Part shown: positions 22,561-34,134 of the stretch, in pieces
Layout: each line of letters starts with the position of its first letter
How positions within the stretch are numbered: the stretch's first letter is position 1
NCBI GenBank assembly: GCA_034401135.1
Contig: JAWZSP010000005.1
Coordinates: 186,001-250,000, forward strand
From: Volutella citrinella
Taxonomy: Eukaryota; Ascomycota; Sordariomycetes; Hypocreales; Nectriaceae
DNA length: 64,000 bases
Reading direction: 5' to 3'
Position numbers and translations under genes: made by a program
Notes under the pieces: generated by a model
The model's database searches: none
What the model was told of the DNA's origin: nothing
Seen by the model: the letters and a program-made list of their open reading frames with translations, nothing else

Positions 22561-25500
22561 TTAAACTGCCGTGGCTTCCGGTCTCACTAAAGTGCTCAGC
22601 GTAGTCAATTCCGATTCTGGATCTTGAGCATCGCATATCGGCATCTCTGCAAGATCCGTGTCTCCCCCGTCGCGCCTCTTGATGCGAGGACATTTCTGTT
22701 GCAAAAGGTTAGCAAAGCTCTGATCTAGGTGTCTATCGATGAAACATACCGGCTTCCCGTTTGTCATGACATCCTCATATCGGGCGCCGTTCCAGATAAC
22801 GGGGATGTTGCTCTTTCGTTTCCGCTCGTGCGACCAGCCGATAACCAAGTTTTTCAACTTCATGGGCGTACTAGCGTCGAGCCCATAGTCGATTGAGAGC
22901 CGATAGATGTATGCTGCCATTCCAGCGACCGAAGCAGCGCCTATAGTTTCAATCGTTAGCCACCAGTACGCCAGCAAGTCACAGAAACCAGTGCGGCCTT
23001 ACTCAAGCTGCTCCCCTCTTGCTTGACAAAACTAATGTCGTCCTTCTGCCACGCGCACATACTATCCCAGCCAGGGGCAAAAACCTGTGGCACGCCTTTT
23101 CCTTGTGCAATGTTTGTATGGGGCCAGAGCTTCCGGCCTGCATATCGTCAGCGTCTTCTCAATTCGCCCGAGCATAGAAACAGAATGGGTCTCTTACCGT
23201 CATTACTAGTTGCACCTGCGACGAGGAGCTCGGGAACGCGGTCTGGCCCGATGTCAGGCAGGGCGAGCTCTGCAGGAAAGCCCCGAACTTCGTCCTATTG
23301 GCAACATGGTCAGTCAACATAAGGTGACTTTGCTGTTTAGACGATTGCCCTACCAGTCCGTTGTTGCCTCCACATGCCACCGGTGTTATTCCCAAGCGTA
23401 CGAGCTCTTTGAGGAGGTTGGCGAATTTAGTGCGAACTTGTGGATATATGCTGTTGCCACGAGGATCCTTGAAAACGACTTTGCCGTTCAGTTTCTCATA
23501 AAATGTGAGCGACATTGACAACACGGCCCGCTTTCCTTGGCCGACGTCTTTGATGATCTGGCGGATTCCTTCCATGAAATCGGGAAAGTTGCCCGCTCCC
23601 AAGCGCACGATGACTGGCTTGATGTTCTTTGCTACGCCATAGCTATTTCCGGCCATGCGACTGAGCATACATGTGCCATGGCCTGCGACATCGTTCTCCT
23701 CGGTGTTCTGGGGGTTTGGGTGAATCCATCGGGCCTTGGCGGCAATGTTGTGACCAGTCGTGAACTCCTACCGACCGAGGTTAAAACTTGATTTGCATGC
23801 TGCGTTGGGTGAATCACCTTGTGCTTGAGATTTACGCCGCTGTCGACGAGGTAAACCTCTACATCCTCACCCGCCTTTTCATCGTAGATGTAATAATCAC
23901 GATACCTAGTATATCTTGTCAGTGTCTCACGGTTAATGAACATCATGGGCTCTAATTACTTGTCAAGAGCGACTTGCTTATCCTGGCTCATCATGACCAA
24001 ATCCTCGCTGCTTTTCTTCTGGACGTAACCTTGGTAAGGTTGGGCGCAGACTTCACCACAGGGGGCAAGAACTGCTGATACCTGGTGTTGAAAGTTAGCC
24101 GGGGCAGCATCTCGAATCTAAGCTGGCACTTACTCCGGTAAAGTCCATCAGCTCCTGGGCTTGGGTCTCGGTGAGGTACACAGTCCACATAATCACACCA
24201 AGGCGATCTAAATCGTGAACTTGCACATTATCCTTGCTGGTATACCTTAGAAGCTGTTGCATAATTGGGTCTGTGGTTCGCGAATCGTTGTCTGTGGGGT
24301 AGACTGTGTACTTCAATGGAAGTTCGCAAGATTCTTCTCCGCCGTCGTCTCGACGACGCATGCCGCCGGAGCTCGCAGTTGCTGTGCAGGCATGGGTAGT
24401 GGTTGATGATTCGGATGTCTCTGTCGCTGTTGGCTCTTCTGTGGCAGTGGGCTGATTGGTGCTCCTGGGCTTCTTTGTCGCGGTTTTGTCTTCGTCTTCT
24501 TTTTCCTTCTCCTTCTCTTTATTAGGATCTGAAGGGTCACCACCAGCACCGGCAGGGTTATTTGGTGTTCCCGGGGGAACGGGTGGCGTAGGAGCTGGGA
24601 ACGAGGGCAATGGGAGGGGGAATGGAAGACCAGCACCTCCGCCGCCACCACCGAGCTTGGGGAACCAAAACCACCCTCCAGCTCCAATAATAATTGGGAC
24701 ATCTGTAGAGGTATGCTGACCATTGACTTCTGTCTCCCAGGCAGTTCTTGTAGTGATGGGATCAGTAATCGTGGAGTATTGCAGATCCTGGGTAGCACTA
24801 AAACTACCAGTCTCGGATCCCACCACGAAGACGGTTTCCGAGGGCGCTATGTCCATGCTGGAGGCTGTAGATGGTATTTGCGAGGTATGTTGGCGAGCAT
24901 CGGTAATCGCAGGTTTGCCAGGGGTGTCTGTTGAGACTGGCTGGGGTTGGGTGTTGGAAATGATCGGGCCTGCAGAGGTTTGTGTTTTAGGCCCGTTCGC
25001 AATCTCGGCTGGCTTGGTGGGCTCATTCAAACTTTCTGTCGACTCGGTAGCTGATGAGGCTGCAATGCTGGTTCCAGGGACTTCATTTGATGAGGCGGCC
25101 TCGGGTAAGGCAGAGGAAGCCGCAGCAGTTTGGCTTGACGGAAGTGCAGGCACCTGTGCATCGGTGGCAGAAGATTTGTCCAGGGGTGTGGTCTCAGAGT
25201 TGGCAGACTGTACTGGATCGGACCCTGTGCTCGTGCTAGGTGGCTCGCCGGCGGTGTTTATCTCCGTCGCAGTGGACAGTAGTGGACCAACCTGTGTTGC
25301 ACTGCCATTTGTAGTTCCGGTAGAATGTAGGGACGTCTCCACGCCTGTTGAAGCGGAGGTGTCTGATGTATCGGATTCGATGGTTGTGCCGGTAGCTGTT
25401 GATCTCTCGCTGGCATCGGTCTGCGAAGAGTGCTCCAGTAGAGTCGTATCCAGGGTTGAGGGAATGCTGTCGCTGACTGCCGTCGACGATGGCTCAGCCG

Positions 25501-25651
25501 TGGAGGCAGTGGGCAACAGGCTACCCAGAGTGGCCGCAATTGGGTTGGTAGCCAGTGGACACACAGACTCGGTAACAGTCACCGTCACAGTCGGAAGGCT
25601 CTGGGCATGGGCCGCAGCCAACAAGGCTAACAGGGCGATTCTAGATCCCAT
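22561..25651 (-). CDS. Mucin-like secreted subtilisin-family serine protease (S8)
   Basis: Eight exons fit: 24134-25651, 23960-24081, 23818-23905, 23354-23767, 23198-23294, 23003-23137, 22750-22940 and 22561-22695 (about 899 residues). A 17-residue signal peptide (L-L-A-L-L-A-A-A-H-A-Q) opens a Ser/Thr-rich mucin-like segment of about 270 residues, then a Gly- and Pro-rich stretch near 320-360 and a Lys/Glu linker. The subtilase domain follows: catalytic Asp in V-Y-L-V-D-S-G-V-N (about residue 566), His in A-G-H-G-T-C (about 610), oxyanion Asn in C-G-G-N-N-G, and Ser in E-G-S-S-L-S-A-A-S-V-A-G. The last departs from the family's G-T-S-x-A-x-P: Thr is Ser and the Pro is Ala. A cell-wall-associated or heavily O-glycosylated protease is likely; substrate unknown. 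Confidence 0.85.
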
Positions 25652-27552
25652 GATGTGCTTGTCCGAGGTATAGGACTGGATCAGTCAAACTGTTTCAACC
25701 CGCGCTGCAAATGATTCTCTCCAAGAGAGGACCAACCAAGAACCTGAGGGCTGGAGCACTGGACCATTTTATTTACTACGACTTAGTCGTACCTGGGTGC
25801 TTCATGCAAGTGACGAATGCTAGTGTGATGAGTGGGATTCCCGCTCCTAGTTAGATGGCAGCAGAATAGGAAATGCGTAGGTGCTGAAACGATTAGTCTC
25901 CCCGCACAGGTTAGTTGGATCCAAATATTGGTGTTGCACGAACATGGTTGCCAAGCTCTAGCCCCGCTGCGGATGATAACTTTGACAGTCTAATGTTGGG
26001 GCAGTTCCTTCATTTTCTCCAAAGAGGAAGTCCGTGAGGATATTAGCAGCGGCTGCTATTTTGGGATATCAGATGTGCCGTAGACTCTCCACAAATACCC
26101 GCAAAAGCGCAAGGCTGCCCAACCGGAGGCCCGTCACGACGCTTGGAGGATCGATCCTACGCGGATAGCCGAAATAAAAAATGGCACCGATCTCCCCAGC
26201 GGCAATTCAAGCGAACCATCCATCGCTCTGTTTATAGTAATTGAACACGCGACGCCTTGGAAAACTACCGGAGTTTGCCGTATTAAGGAATTGCGCACGC
26301 GATCTAAGGGTGGCACCTGAATCTCGCCCAATATCGACATTCATCCAGTCGCGCTTACTAAGGAATGCCTTATTTCAGTGATCTAACTTTGGGCACGGAT
26401 ATGCACGTGAATAATAAATGGAAATGTCAAGAGATCACAGGCAAGTTATGCTTGGGGCTGCATGGTGTGAGACGTGCCAGATTTTAAAGTCAATTATTGA
26501 CCGGAATTGCAGTACACGTGAAACTTTAAAAAGCAGCTCAGAGACCAAAAGAACACCTCGACAGAAGTAGAAACTCGAGAAGAGCGCCCATTTCGTTGTG
26601 GCTTGCGTTTGTTCCTCGTTTCGCAGTCCAGACACCATTACCCTATAGTTGGCAGCTACCACGACGAGTCAGCAGGCATTCTCGAATTACATACACCTAT
26701 TATTGTATTTACAAGGAGCGTAAGGTCGCCGAATATTCGAAGAACCAGTTCCGTGACTTGTGCGCCTATGAATGCGGACATGAGTCAAGGAGTATAGTAG
26801 ATTTCTCTCCCTGCCCCCACCTCTTCAATCACTTCGCTCGGATTATGTGATTATACCCAAGATTGCCATCCTAGCTGCAGATAATTTACTCTTGACAGCC
26901 ACGACCATCCCCGATTCATTATTGCGTGGCCTGACGCGATGTGATCTCCAGCGCGGGGTCACGATCGGAGCCGAGGCTCACTGTGACGGCCTCGGTGCCT
27001 CGGTGCTGCCATCATTCGTCCACCATAACCGCGAGATGAGACATCTGTGGCTTGAAGGGGAGGCGAAAATTACTGCTCCAATACAAACCCTGGCTGCTGA
27101 ACGGGGATTGGGTCAACAGAGCTCAGGTTTGAATCTGCCTTTGATGAATTGCGCAGGGCTAGTAAGGGATCGTTGCAGGGGACGAAATAGCTTCATGCAG
27201 GCGGTGCTTTTCGGGAAACGAGCCTGGCTTGGCAGTTTCAGCGGCGTCCACACCAACCTGTTTTCGCAACGAGGACCCGATCGGGTTAACTTGTGGTGAG
27301 CGATATGCCTGTCTACTGCATGCGACTTCTGGGGTCATGAGAAGCAACTGCAGGATATCTTCATCGATGGGTTCGTATTGCCGTTTGGGGCAATGGGAAT
27401 AGGCGCGCAGTCCGAGACTTAAGAGCCCGAGGCCTTCTTCGAGGCGAGGTTTCGGTCAACTAGGTTCACGGTCTCAGAACAAACTCCAGTCCATTGCCGT
27501 GAGTCGACTACGCGCTGTTAGTAGTGACCTGGCTCGCCAACGATACGACAAG
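25652..27552. other. Long AT-richer region without a supported gene
   Basis: About 1.9 kb. Frames of 60-150 codons exist (for example 26847-27299 plus; about 27160-27455 minus) but lack start context, splice closure or recognisable domains. The lower GC and stops in all frames could mean decayed coding or transposon DNA, but I see no terminal repeats or transposase motif. The right end holds the epoxide hydrolase promoter. Confidence 0.4.
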
Positions 27553-28620
27553 ATGAACTTGTTTAAACTAACAAGTGCCTTCGGGCTCTACTTCTTTTTC
27601 ACTTTGCTTTTGCAGGTAAAGGCGGTAGCATGCCAACCAGAGTCTGACCTGGGGTTCAATCACACGCGCGAATACACATCCATCGGCTCCAAGACCTACC
27701 ATTACCTCTACGCCAAGCCCGAGGGGACTCCCAAAGGCACAATTGTTCTGCTCCATGGATTTCCCGACCTCTCCTACGGCTGGCGCTACCAGATTCCTTA
27801 CCTGACATCGCTGGGCTACGTGGTGATTGCTCCAGATATGCTCGGATACGGGAGATCCAGCGCGCCCTGGAATATCTACGACTTTTCGCTCAAGAACATG
27901 GCGGATGATCTCGCTACTCTCATTACGAGAGCTGCACCAGGCCAGAAAGTCATCCTCGGGGGCCACGACTGGGGTGGCGCGATGGTGTACCGTGCAGCAC
28001 TCTGGCATCCCAAGCTCTTCAAGGGCATCTTCAGTGTCTGCACTCCATACTTCCCGCCCGTTACCAAGTATGTCGACCTTGCAGACCAGATCAAAACGGG
28101 AATTACTCCGACGTTTGGGTACCAGCTCCAACTACGCAACCCATTGATCGATCTGAAGCTTATTGGGGCGCAAAAAATCCGACAGCTACTGACGGCGCTA
28201 TACGGCGGGAGAACGCCTGATGGGGAAGTGGGATTTGATTCACGCACAGGATTGCTATTCGAGAATTTACCTGCTCTGCAGCCATCGCCGCTTGTGCGCG
28301 ATGCTGATATGCACTACTACGTCAAGGAGTATCTCAAGAACACGATGCGCGGGCCTCTGAACTGGTATCGCACAGCCAGGATCAATTTTGATGATGAGCT
28401 GCCACTGGCAAGGGCTAAGAAGATTAAATTTGACATGCCTGGGTTGTTTATTGCTGCTACGCAGGACACGGCCCTGCCGCCGGAAATGTCGGCCGGGATG
28501 GAGGCGTACTTTGACAAGCAGTTGACCAGGGGGGAAGTCGTCTCTTCACACTGGGCCTTGTGGCAGGCAGCGAAGAATGTCAGCCAAATCATTGGTGGTT
28601 GGGCTGCTGGCTTGGAGTAA
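27553..28620 (+). CDS. Epoxide hydrolase (alpha/beta hydrolase, probably secreted)
   Basis: Single exon, 355 residues from the ATG at 27553, chosen because it opens a hydrophobic signal sequence (L-Y-F-F-F-T-L-L-L-Q) ending at A-C-Q. The H-G-F-P oxyanion motif is near residue 74, D-M-L-G-Y-G-R-S near 100, and the nucleophile elbow reads G-G-H-D-W-G-G near 136: Asp in place of Ser, as in epoxide hydrolases and haloalkane dehalogenases. A C-terminal S-H-W-A supplies the catalytic His, as in epoxide hydrolases. The expected reaction is opening of an epoxide to a vicinal diol by an ester intermediate on that Asp. A secreted version suggests detoxification or use of an external epoxide. Neighbours give no clear pathway. 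Confidence 0.88.
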   Translation: MNLFKLTSAFGLYFFFTLLLQVKAVACQPESDLGFNHTREYTSIGSKTYHYLYAKPEGTPKGTIVLLHGFPDLSYGWRYQIPYLTSLGYVVIAPDMLGYGRSSAPWNIYDFSLKNMADDLATLITRAAPGQKVILGGHDWGGAMVYRAALWHPKLFKGIFSVCTPYFPPVTKYVDLADQIKTGITPTFGYQLQLRNPLIDLKLIGAQKIRQLLTALYGGRTPDGEVGFDSRTGLLFENLPALQPSPLVRDADMHYYVKEYLKNTMRGPLNWYRTARINFDDELPLARAKKIKFDMPGLFIAATQDTALPPEMSAGMEAYFDKQLTRGEVVSSHWALWQAAKNVSQIIGGWAAGLE

Positions 28621-29077
28621 ATGACTTGTCAGTCGTCACCTTGCCGGCACTCATTTCCACTCGCATCTTAGCTTAATCTGGGGGACGGAAGAGAAGATGA
28701 TCTAGAGCTAGCTCTATTACTACACAATAGTGCCTTCCAAAGTACGTCTAGGCTTGTGACTGCCCCTGCCGCCCACTGCTGCGTAAAGGCCCGGCTCGCT
28801 GGGCCGATCCTGGCCATCGCTTCCCACCTCGGCCGTGAATCCACTCCCCCGCCTTTGAGGGGTGGTAGTCTGGCTTGGCACCCTTGTGGAATCACTGGAT
28901 GTGCGTGGCCCTGTCCTGTTTTACAGGCTGCGCAAAGCAAACATCCGAGACCTGACAGCCACTCTCTCCCTTGTTCCGTGCTTAAAAGGATGCGAGTCCG
29001 AAAAAAATGGACTGCCACAGGGAGTGGGCATTTCACACCGTCGCCTGAGATCCATCGCCTCCGCCACTCAGTACCAG
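28621..29077. other. Intergenic region
   Basis: Spacer between the epoxide hydrolase and the receptor-like gene. The frame continues open upstream of 29078 but has no ATG, and its content is unlike a transmembrane protein. Nothing else seen. Confidence 0.4.
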
Positions 29078-30119
29078 ATGGAGGAAGCTCCAGAACAGCC
29101 TAATAGAGGCAACCGGCTGTTCATCGTCCAGCTCGCCTTCCTCTTGGTCGCCGGAGTATGCACGCTTTTGCGAGCGTACATCAAAGTGTTCCTCGTCAAG
29201 GTCGTCACTGTCGATGACTACCTCATCTTTGCCTCCATGGTACCGCAGCCCAGTGTCTGAGTTGGAAGATTCGAGCTAACACCCTGCCCTAGGCCGCTTA
29301 CACTGCCTATGGAGCTATTGCAATTGATGGGGTGGTGAATGGAGCCACGGGGAAGCCTCCCTCACAGCTGAAAAGTGTCGACGAGGCGGCCCGTTCGCTG
29401 CGCGCGTGGTATTTATGTGAGGTCATGTATGCCCCGATAACCATCGCAATCCGGACCTCATTATGCGTGCTGCTGCTTCGCATGGGCACCAAGAGCGTCT
29501 ACAAATGGATCATATGGGTCAACTTTGGGCTCGTCACGCTCGTCTCCGTCGCATTCTGCCTTGTACTGGCTTTCCAATGCAGTCCAGTGCCGTACTTCTG
29601 GAGACAAGTCTTTGGAGACGAGGGTTCTTGCATGGACAAACGCGTTGTGCCCATCGCTGTTACTGTGCACAGTATCATCTCTGCACTCTCCGATTGGTGT
29701 CTGGGTCTGCTGCCGATTGCGATGCTCTGGAACGTCAATCTCAACCGAAAAACGAAAGCAAGCATTACTATTTTGCTGAGTCTCGGCATGGTGTAAGCTG
29801 CCCTCCACGTGCTGAGCTTGACAACTCGTCTAATATGATCTAGCGCTGGGGTGGCACTCATCGTTCGGATCCCATACGTGACACATCTCAAGCCCTCTGT
29901 CGACTTTCTTTACGCGGCAATGTAAGAAATCGAGTCCTAAATATTTGGTCTAATCTCCAGGCTAACGAAAATAGTGATGTTGCTGTGTGGTCAGTCATCG
30001 AACCGGCGTTGGGAATTATTGCAGCATGCATCGCCACATTTCGTCCGCTGTTCAAACAACTTGGCTTTGGGTGGAGCTCGCATCAGAGAGGGAATTCAAA
30101 TGTGTATCTTCGGTACTAG
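29078..30119 (+). CDS. Second Pth11-like seven-transmembrane protein (short form)
   Basis: Four exons: 29078-29239, 29293-29792, 29844-29921 and 29975-30119, about 294 residues. The first helix starts almost at once (F-I-V-Q-L-A-F-L-L-V-A-G) and is followed by R-A-Y-I-K and the V-D-D-Y-L-I-F-A-S motif typical of the fungal rhodopsin-like domain; then further helices, a W-I-I-W-V-N block, a C-S-P-V-x-Y-F-W loop, and W-S-V-I-E-P-A-L-G-I-I-A-A near residue 253, which is the family's late signature. The C-terminal tail is short (about 20 residues), unlike the long tail of the first receptor at 1.7 kb. Plasma-membrane sensing role inferred from the family only. Confidence 0.85.
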
Positions 30120-30325
30120 GCTGAATAAGTTTCCACATGCCCCTGATAAAGCCACCAATCTTGCATATAGTCCATACTCGAGGAGCCGATCATCTCCTGC
30201 GATGCCATGACTGATAGCCGATGCTGTTGCAAAATCGTGAGGAGTAGGCATGAAGCCTTCGTTCTTGTTGAAAGCCAATCATATGTTCAGTTCCAAATTC
30301 GAGCAATTCGAAGCCATCTGGGGGT

Positions 30326-31997
30326 TTAGATGTCGTATCGATAATCCCGAGCCTTGTCTGCGTCGCCTCCCATCTCGACCGGGGCGCGAACCTCTGGCTT
30401 CCCATAGAGGCGGTCTCGCTTTCGGTTCTCTCGCAAGAGCAGGAAGCTCATGAGTAGCGCTGACACGCAGGTAGCCAGAGCGAGCGCACTGGAGACAGCG
30501 TTTCCAGTCAAGTAGTACGGGGCATCCTTCTTGGGGTAGATGGTTGAGGCGGCGACTCCGACGGCATGAGTGACGGCAATGACGATACCAACTCCCACTC
30601 CAGCCTTGGTGTCGCCTGCAAACGTCGAGGTAATCCAAGTCAAGACAATTGGGAAAGCCATGTATGTTCCCTGCGTGACCCATCTATTAGTACAAGTTTG
30701 TTTCTACCTCAGCAGCCGAGAAGGCGGCCAGGAGGACAACATACCGTAATGGCCAGAAAGCAGCAGGCATAGCGAACTTTCTCTACCCGTAGGACGCCAA
30801 GAAGTATATAGCCAATGCCGGATATCAGGCCACCAATAGCGATTGGAATGCCTCGCATGCGAGCTCGATCGGAAAGGGTTGCGGTGATCAGGAGGCAGAT
30901 GTAGGCAGTGGCGTAGACTGGGGCGGTCATCAGGTTGGCTTCGACAGAGTGGTAGCCGAGGTCCTGAACGATGGTCGGCAAGAAGACGGCAGCGACAGCT
31001 AGCGACAAGGAGAGGCCAGAGTAGATGAGACAGAAGAGATAGAGTCTGTAGTCCTTGAAGGCACTGGAAATTGTTGTTAGCGCTTGGAAACAGCCTAGAG
31101 AGGCATTCCAACACGTACCCTTTGACTTGCTCCATATTGACACCGGTATCTGCGTTCTTGGTAAATCTTTGACGACGGCTCAAAATGATTTGGTGTTCTT
31201 CCTCCGTGAACCAGTGTGATTTGTGGCTCTCGGGGCGGCCAGGCAAGATCCACAAGGTCAAAATACCGACAACCACAGTCGGCAGTCCCTCGATGATGAA
31301 GAGAGCCTGCCAAGCAGTGATGACCATGTTTTTGCCAGCAAGACCAACGCCATAGGCGATCAAACCAGAAATGATGCCACTCACGGCCTCACGGCGCTCA
31401 TACCAGCGTATGCGGCAATGCGGAGAGACAACTCGGACTTGAGGTACCAGAAGCTGAGGTATAGAGCGCATCCAGGAGCGAAGGAGGCCTCGAATGCACC
31501 AAGAAAGAATCGAACTGCGACAAGACCGCCTGGGTTTGTGCAAGCAGCCTGAAGAGTGCTTACGGCGCCCCAGCCGATGGCGCAGATGCCCAGCCAGGTC
31601 GATGGCTTGACTATCTTTAGCATGAGGCCACCGACTGTGCCGAAGATGACGGTTCCGATATAAAAGGAGGCCGATGCGAGTTGATACATGGAGTCGCTGA
31701 GCTTGATGTCTTTGGCGAGGCCGATATTCCGAGCGTTGCCCATGTTGGCACTATCACCGAAGACGTCAGTGGCAACAAAAGACACCTGGAGGCAAGGACA
31801 ACTTACCGGTCGAGATAGGAAAGAAGATACAGCAACATGATCCAGGGAAGGATTGTTCGATCGAGCTTCCGGACAAGCCGTCGCTCTGCTTCCGGGTCAG
31901 GCAAAGGGGGCGTCATGTCGAGGTCGGCCTTGGGATTCTCGACATTTTCCTCAACCTCGGCATGTCCACGGTCGTTCATCTCGGCTTTCTCGGCCAT
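30326..31997 (-). pseudogene. MFS transporter (allantoate/nicotinate permease-like) broken by an 8-bp tandem duplication
   Basis: Four exons: 31807-31997, 31119-31750, 30745-31063 and 30326-30670. Without the extra 8 bp they would encode about 492 residues with 12 helices, the L-D-R-T-I-L-P-W N-terminal motif, L-S-Y-L-D-R-A-N and the G-A-F-E-A-S-F-A-P-G signature of the anion:cation symporter (Dal5/Tna1-like) branch. Inside exon 2, CTCACGGC occurs twice in a row on the plus strand (31380-31395); the second copy shifts the frame after about residue 140 and stops two codons later. Removing one copy makes the family sequence continue exactly (S-A-V then S-G-I-I-S-G). No intron can absorb 8 bases. 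The gene shares a promoter with the SMP-30 lactonase. Either a recent inactivation or an assembly error. Confidence 0.8.
31380..31395. repeat. Exact 8-bp tandem duplication in the MFS gene
   Basis: Two adjacent copies of CTCACGGC (31380-31387 and 31388-31395). This causes the frameshift described for the MFS gene. Eight bases is the target-site length of hAT transposons, so an excision footprint is one explanation; replication slippage is another. Confidence 0.85.
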
Positions 31998-32424
31998 TGT
32001 AGTTTAACCGTGTTCTGTGAACTTGCAGATGGTCTTGGAAAGAGTTTGATGATGATATGGCTGGATCAAGGGGCACCATGGCCTCCCTTTATCCCTGAGC
32101 CAGGATTGTGGTTTCTGGGGTAAACGAGGGGCCCCGCGTTGGGCCTGACTCAAACATTTGTGGCTACCTTCGTTACCCAGCGGAGAAACTCCGTCTTGGC
32201 TCTATTAATTGGTAACGGTCATTAGACTTTCTTGCTGGGTTTAACTGTTATGTCCTTGGCAATATGGCAACGGACGATCCCCGACAAGCCACCGGACTTT
32301 GCCCGTCACACTCCTGACCCAGCCACGCATCCATGCCGTGGTCATCTAGCTTAAGAACCCGCCAAGCCCCAGTTCAGCCCATTGCAAGGGACAGCACGTT
32401 CGCACAGGCCAGAGCCAATTCACC
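31998..32424. promoter_or_regulatory. Shared divergent promoter, MFS transporter / SMP-30 lactonase
   Basis: A 427-base spacer between two divergent start codons. It contains no open frame of interest. Shared regulation of a transporter and a lactonase is the likely meaning. Confidence 0.5.
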
Positions 32425-33345
32425 ATGCTCGACCTGGGCTCTTGGTACCAGCCACCTCCCGTTATTGAGGCCGAGCTACTGACAGAGCTCCCCTCGGGAT
32501 TTCGCCGCCCCGGGACCTCCGAGCACTGTATCAACCAGAAGCGGGGCCGACAAATCGACAGCTTTCTCGAGGGGCCTCTCATTCGAGGAAGTACGCTGTA
32601 CTTGACGGACATTCCCTACGGACGGATTTTCGCCGTCGACCTTGTCACTAAGGAGTGGTCGCTGGTCATCGAATATGACGGTGAGCCCAACGGCCTGGCT
32701 TGGCACGAGAAGCGCCAGGAAATTATCATTGCCGACTTCAAGCAAGGAATCTTGGCGCTGAACCTGGCCAATAAGACGATATCGACAGTCATGAACCGGT
32801 TCAATGGCGAACGCCTCAAGGGACCCAATGACCTAGTCGTGGCCCGGGACGGCAGCATCATCTTCACGGACCAAGGCATGTCGGGGTTGCAGGACCCCAC
32901 AGGACGCGTCTACCGGATTCAGCCCGACGGACGGGTGGATGTTCTGCTGAGAAACTGCCCTTCACCCAATGGCCTTGTTCTCGACGCGACTCAGACCACC
33001 TTGTTCGTGGCAATGACACGGGACAACAGCGTGTGGATGGCTCCGCTCTATCCCGATGGCAGTGTGCAGCGGACTGGGCGGTTCTCCTCGTACGGCGGTG
33101 CCGGTGGACCGGACGGCATGGCAACTGATGAGGAAGGGAGTGTTTTTGTTGCTCACTCGACATTGGGCAGCGTGTTTGTGCACAACCGGGATGGAACGCC
33201 TAAAACACGCATCACAACAGGGACGCGTGGCCGTGGAAGCACTAATCTCACGTGGGGGCCGCCTGGCGAGAATATTCTGTATATTGTAGAGAGCGAGTCT
33301 GGGTCTGTGATGACGGTGAAATGGCCGTGCCCGGGCGTACTTTGA
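32425..33345 (+). CDS. SMP-30/gluconolactonase-family lactonase
   Basis: Single exon, 306 residues. The six-bladed beta-propeller family is shown by E-G-P at about residue 50 (metal-binding Glu), N-G-L-A-W, G-P-N-D-L-V-V near 133 (metal-binding Asn), F-T-D-Q-G, P-N-G-L-V-L-D near 182 and G-G-P-D-G-M-A-T-D near 228 (catalytic Asp). Enzymes of this family hydrolyse sugar or other lactones with a divalent metal, in the cytosol. No signal peptide. Its divergent transporter partner and the downstream nitrilase-family gene suggest a small catabolic group, with the lactonase opening a lactone formed from an imported sugar acid or similar compound. Substrate not deducible. Confidence 0.87.
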   Translation: MLDLGSWYQPPPVIEAELLTELPSGFRRPGTSEHCINQKRGRQIDSFLEGPLIRGSTLYLTDIPYGRIFAVDLVTKEWSLVIEYDGEPNGLAWHEKRQEIIIADFKQGILALNLANKTISTVMNRFNGERLKGPNDLVVARDGSIIFTDQGMSGLQDPTGRVYRIQPDGRVDVLLRNCPSPNGLVLDATQTTLFVAMTRDNSVWMAPLYPDGSVQRTGRFSSYGGAGGPDGMATDEEGSVFVAHSTLGSVFVHNRDGTPKTRITTGTRGRGSTNLTWGPPGENILYIVESESGSVMTVKWPCPGVL

Positions 33346-34134
33346 GATAAGTCCACTTAATGAACGAGCTTTAGAGTGGAGAGGCGGCCTTGTGTTGAAT
33401 TGGATCTCGTGTGGGCTGCGTGAGAGGCATTCTATCTGAATGCACCTGGTGTTGGCGGCAAATGCCAGCCTGAATGCCATAGTCTCCCCATCAACAAGCG
33501 TGTTTCTCAAGCAGCATTCCGTCGAACGAAACCAAAGAAAGCCGCAGCCCCGTAACTATCTACTCTCACAATGCGATTCACTTTCCTCGTCTCCACCCTG
33601 GCCCCGTCTTCCGGCTTCGCTGGCTGTGCCTGCATCCGACGGCTCGGCTGGAGGGTGGAAATATCCTCACAGTGTGTATGGTGCAATTGGCGTCGTCATC
33701 TGGGACAGAGTAGAGACGTGAATGGTGGTCCAAGCTTCAGAGAGCGGCCGTGTTAGATAGAACTGGGCAACAATGAACTCCCCCGCTATGACAAAGATAG
33801 GCATGGCTGTAGCACCCCCGGTAATTTCCATTACCATTACTCGACGAGCCATCGTACATTACTGAGACTTGCGCCCGCTGCCCCCGTCTAGGCCAGGGTG
33901 TCAGGCCCACCCAGAAGCTGATGCCGACTCCCTTTGCGTGGCGTTGCCTAATCGGGTAACCGAGTCCTTCGCAGCGACGCGCCTCTTTTGGCAGCGCGAT
34001 GCTAAGCTAAGGAACCGTCAACCGCCCTGACATCGCCCCAAGTCGCGAATGACGTCCCCTAATCATGGCCCATATCCATTTGTACGGGCTGCACTAGAGT
34101 CTCCTGATAGACACCTCACTCGGGTCATCTCACA
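33346..34134. other. Intergenic region
   Basis: A 61-codon frame from 33571 starts with a signal-like M-R-F-T-F-L-V-S-T-L but ends quickly and has no splice continuation I can support; it may be a relic. The right end is the amidase promoter. Confidence 0.35.

Noticed and set aside
24723..25673. 316-codon plus-strand frame
   Set aside because: Antisense of the Ser/Thr-rich arm of the subtilase; the low complexity makes the reverse frame open too.
27160..27455. Protein-like minus-strand segment near the epoxide hydrolase promoter
   Set aside because: Open for about 95 codons but no homology I recognise and no start; could be a relic, not enough to report as a gene.
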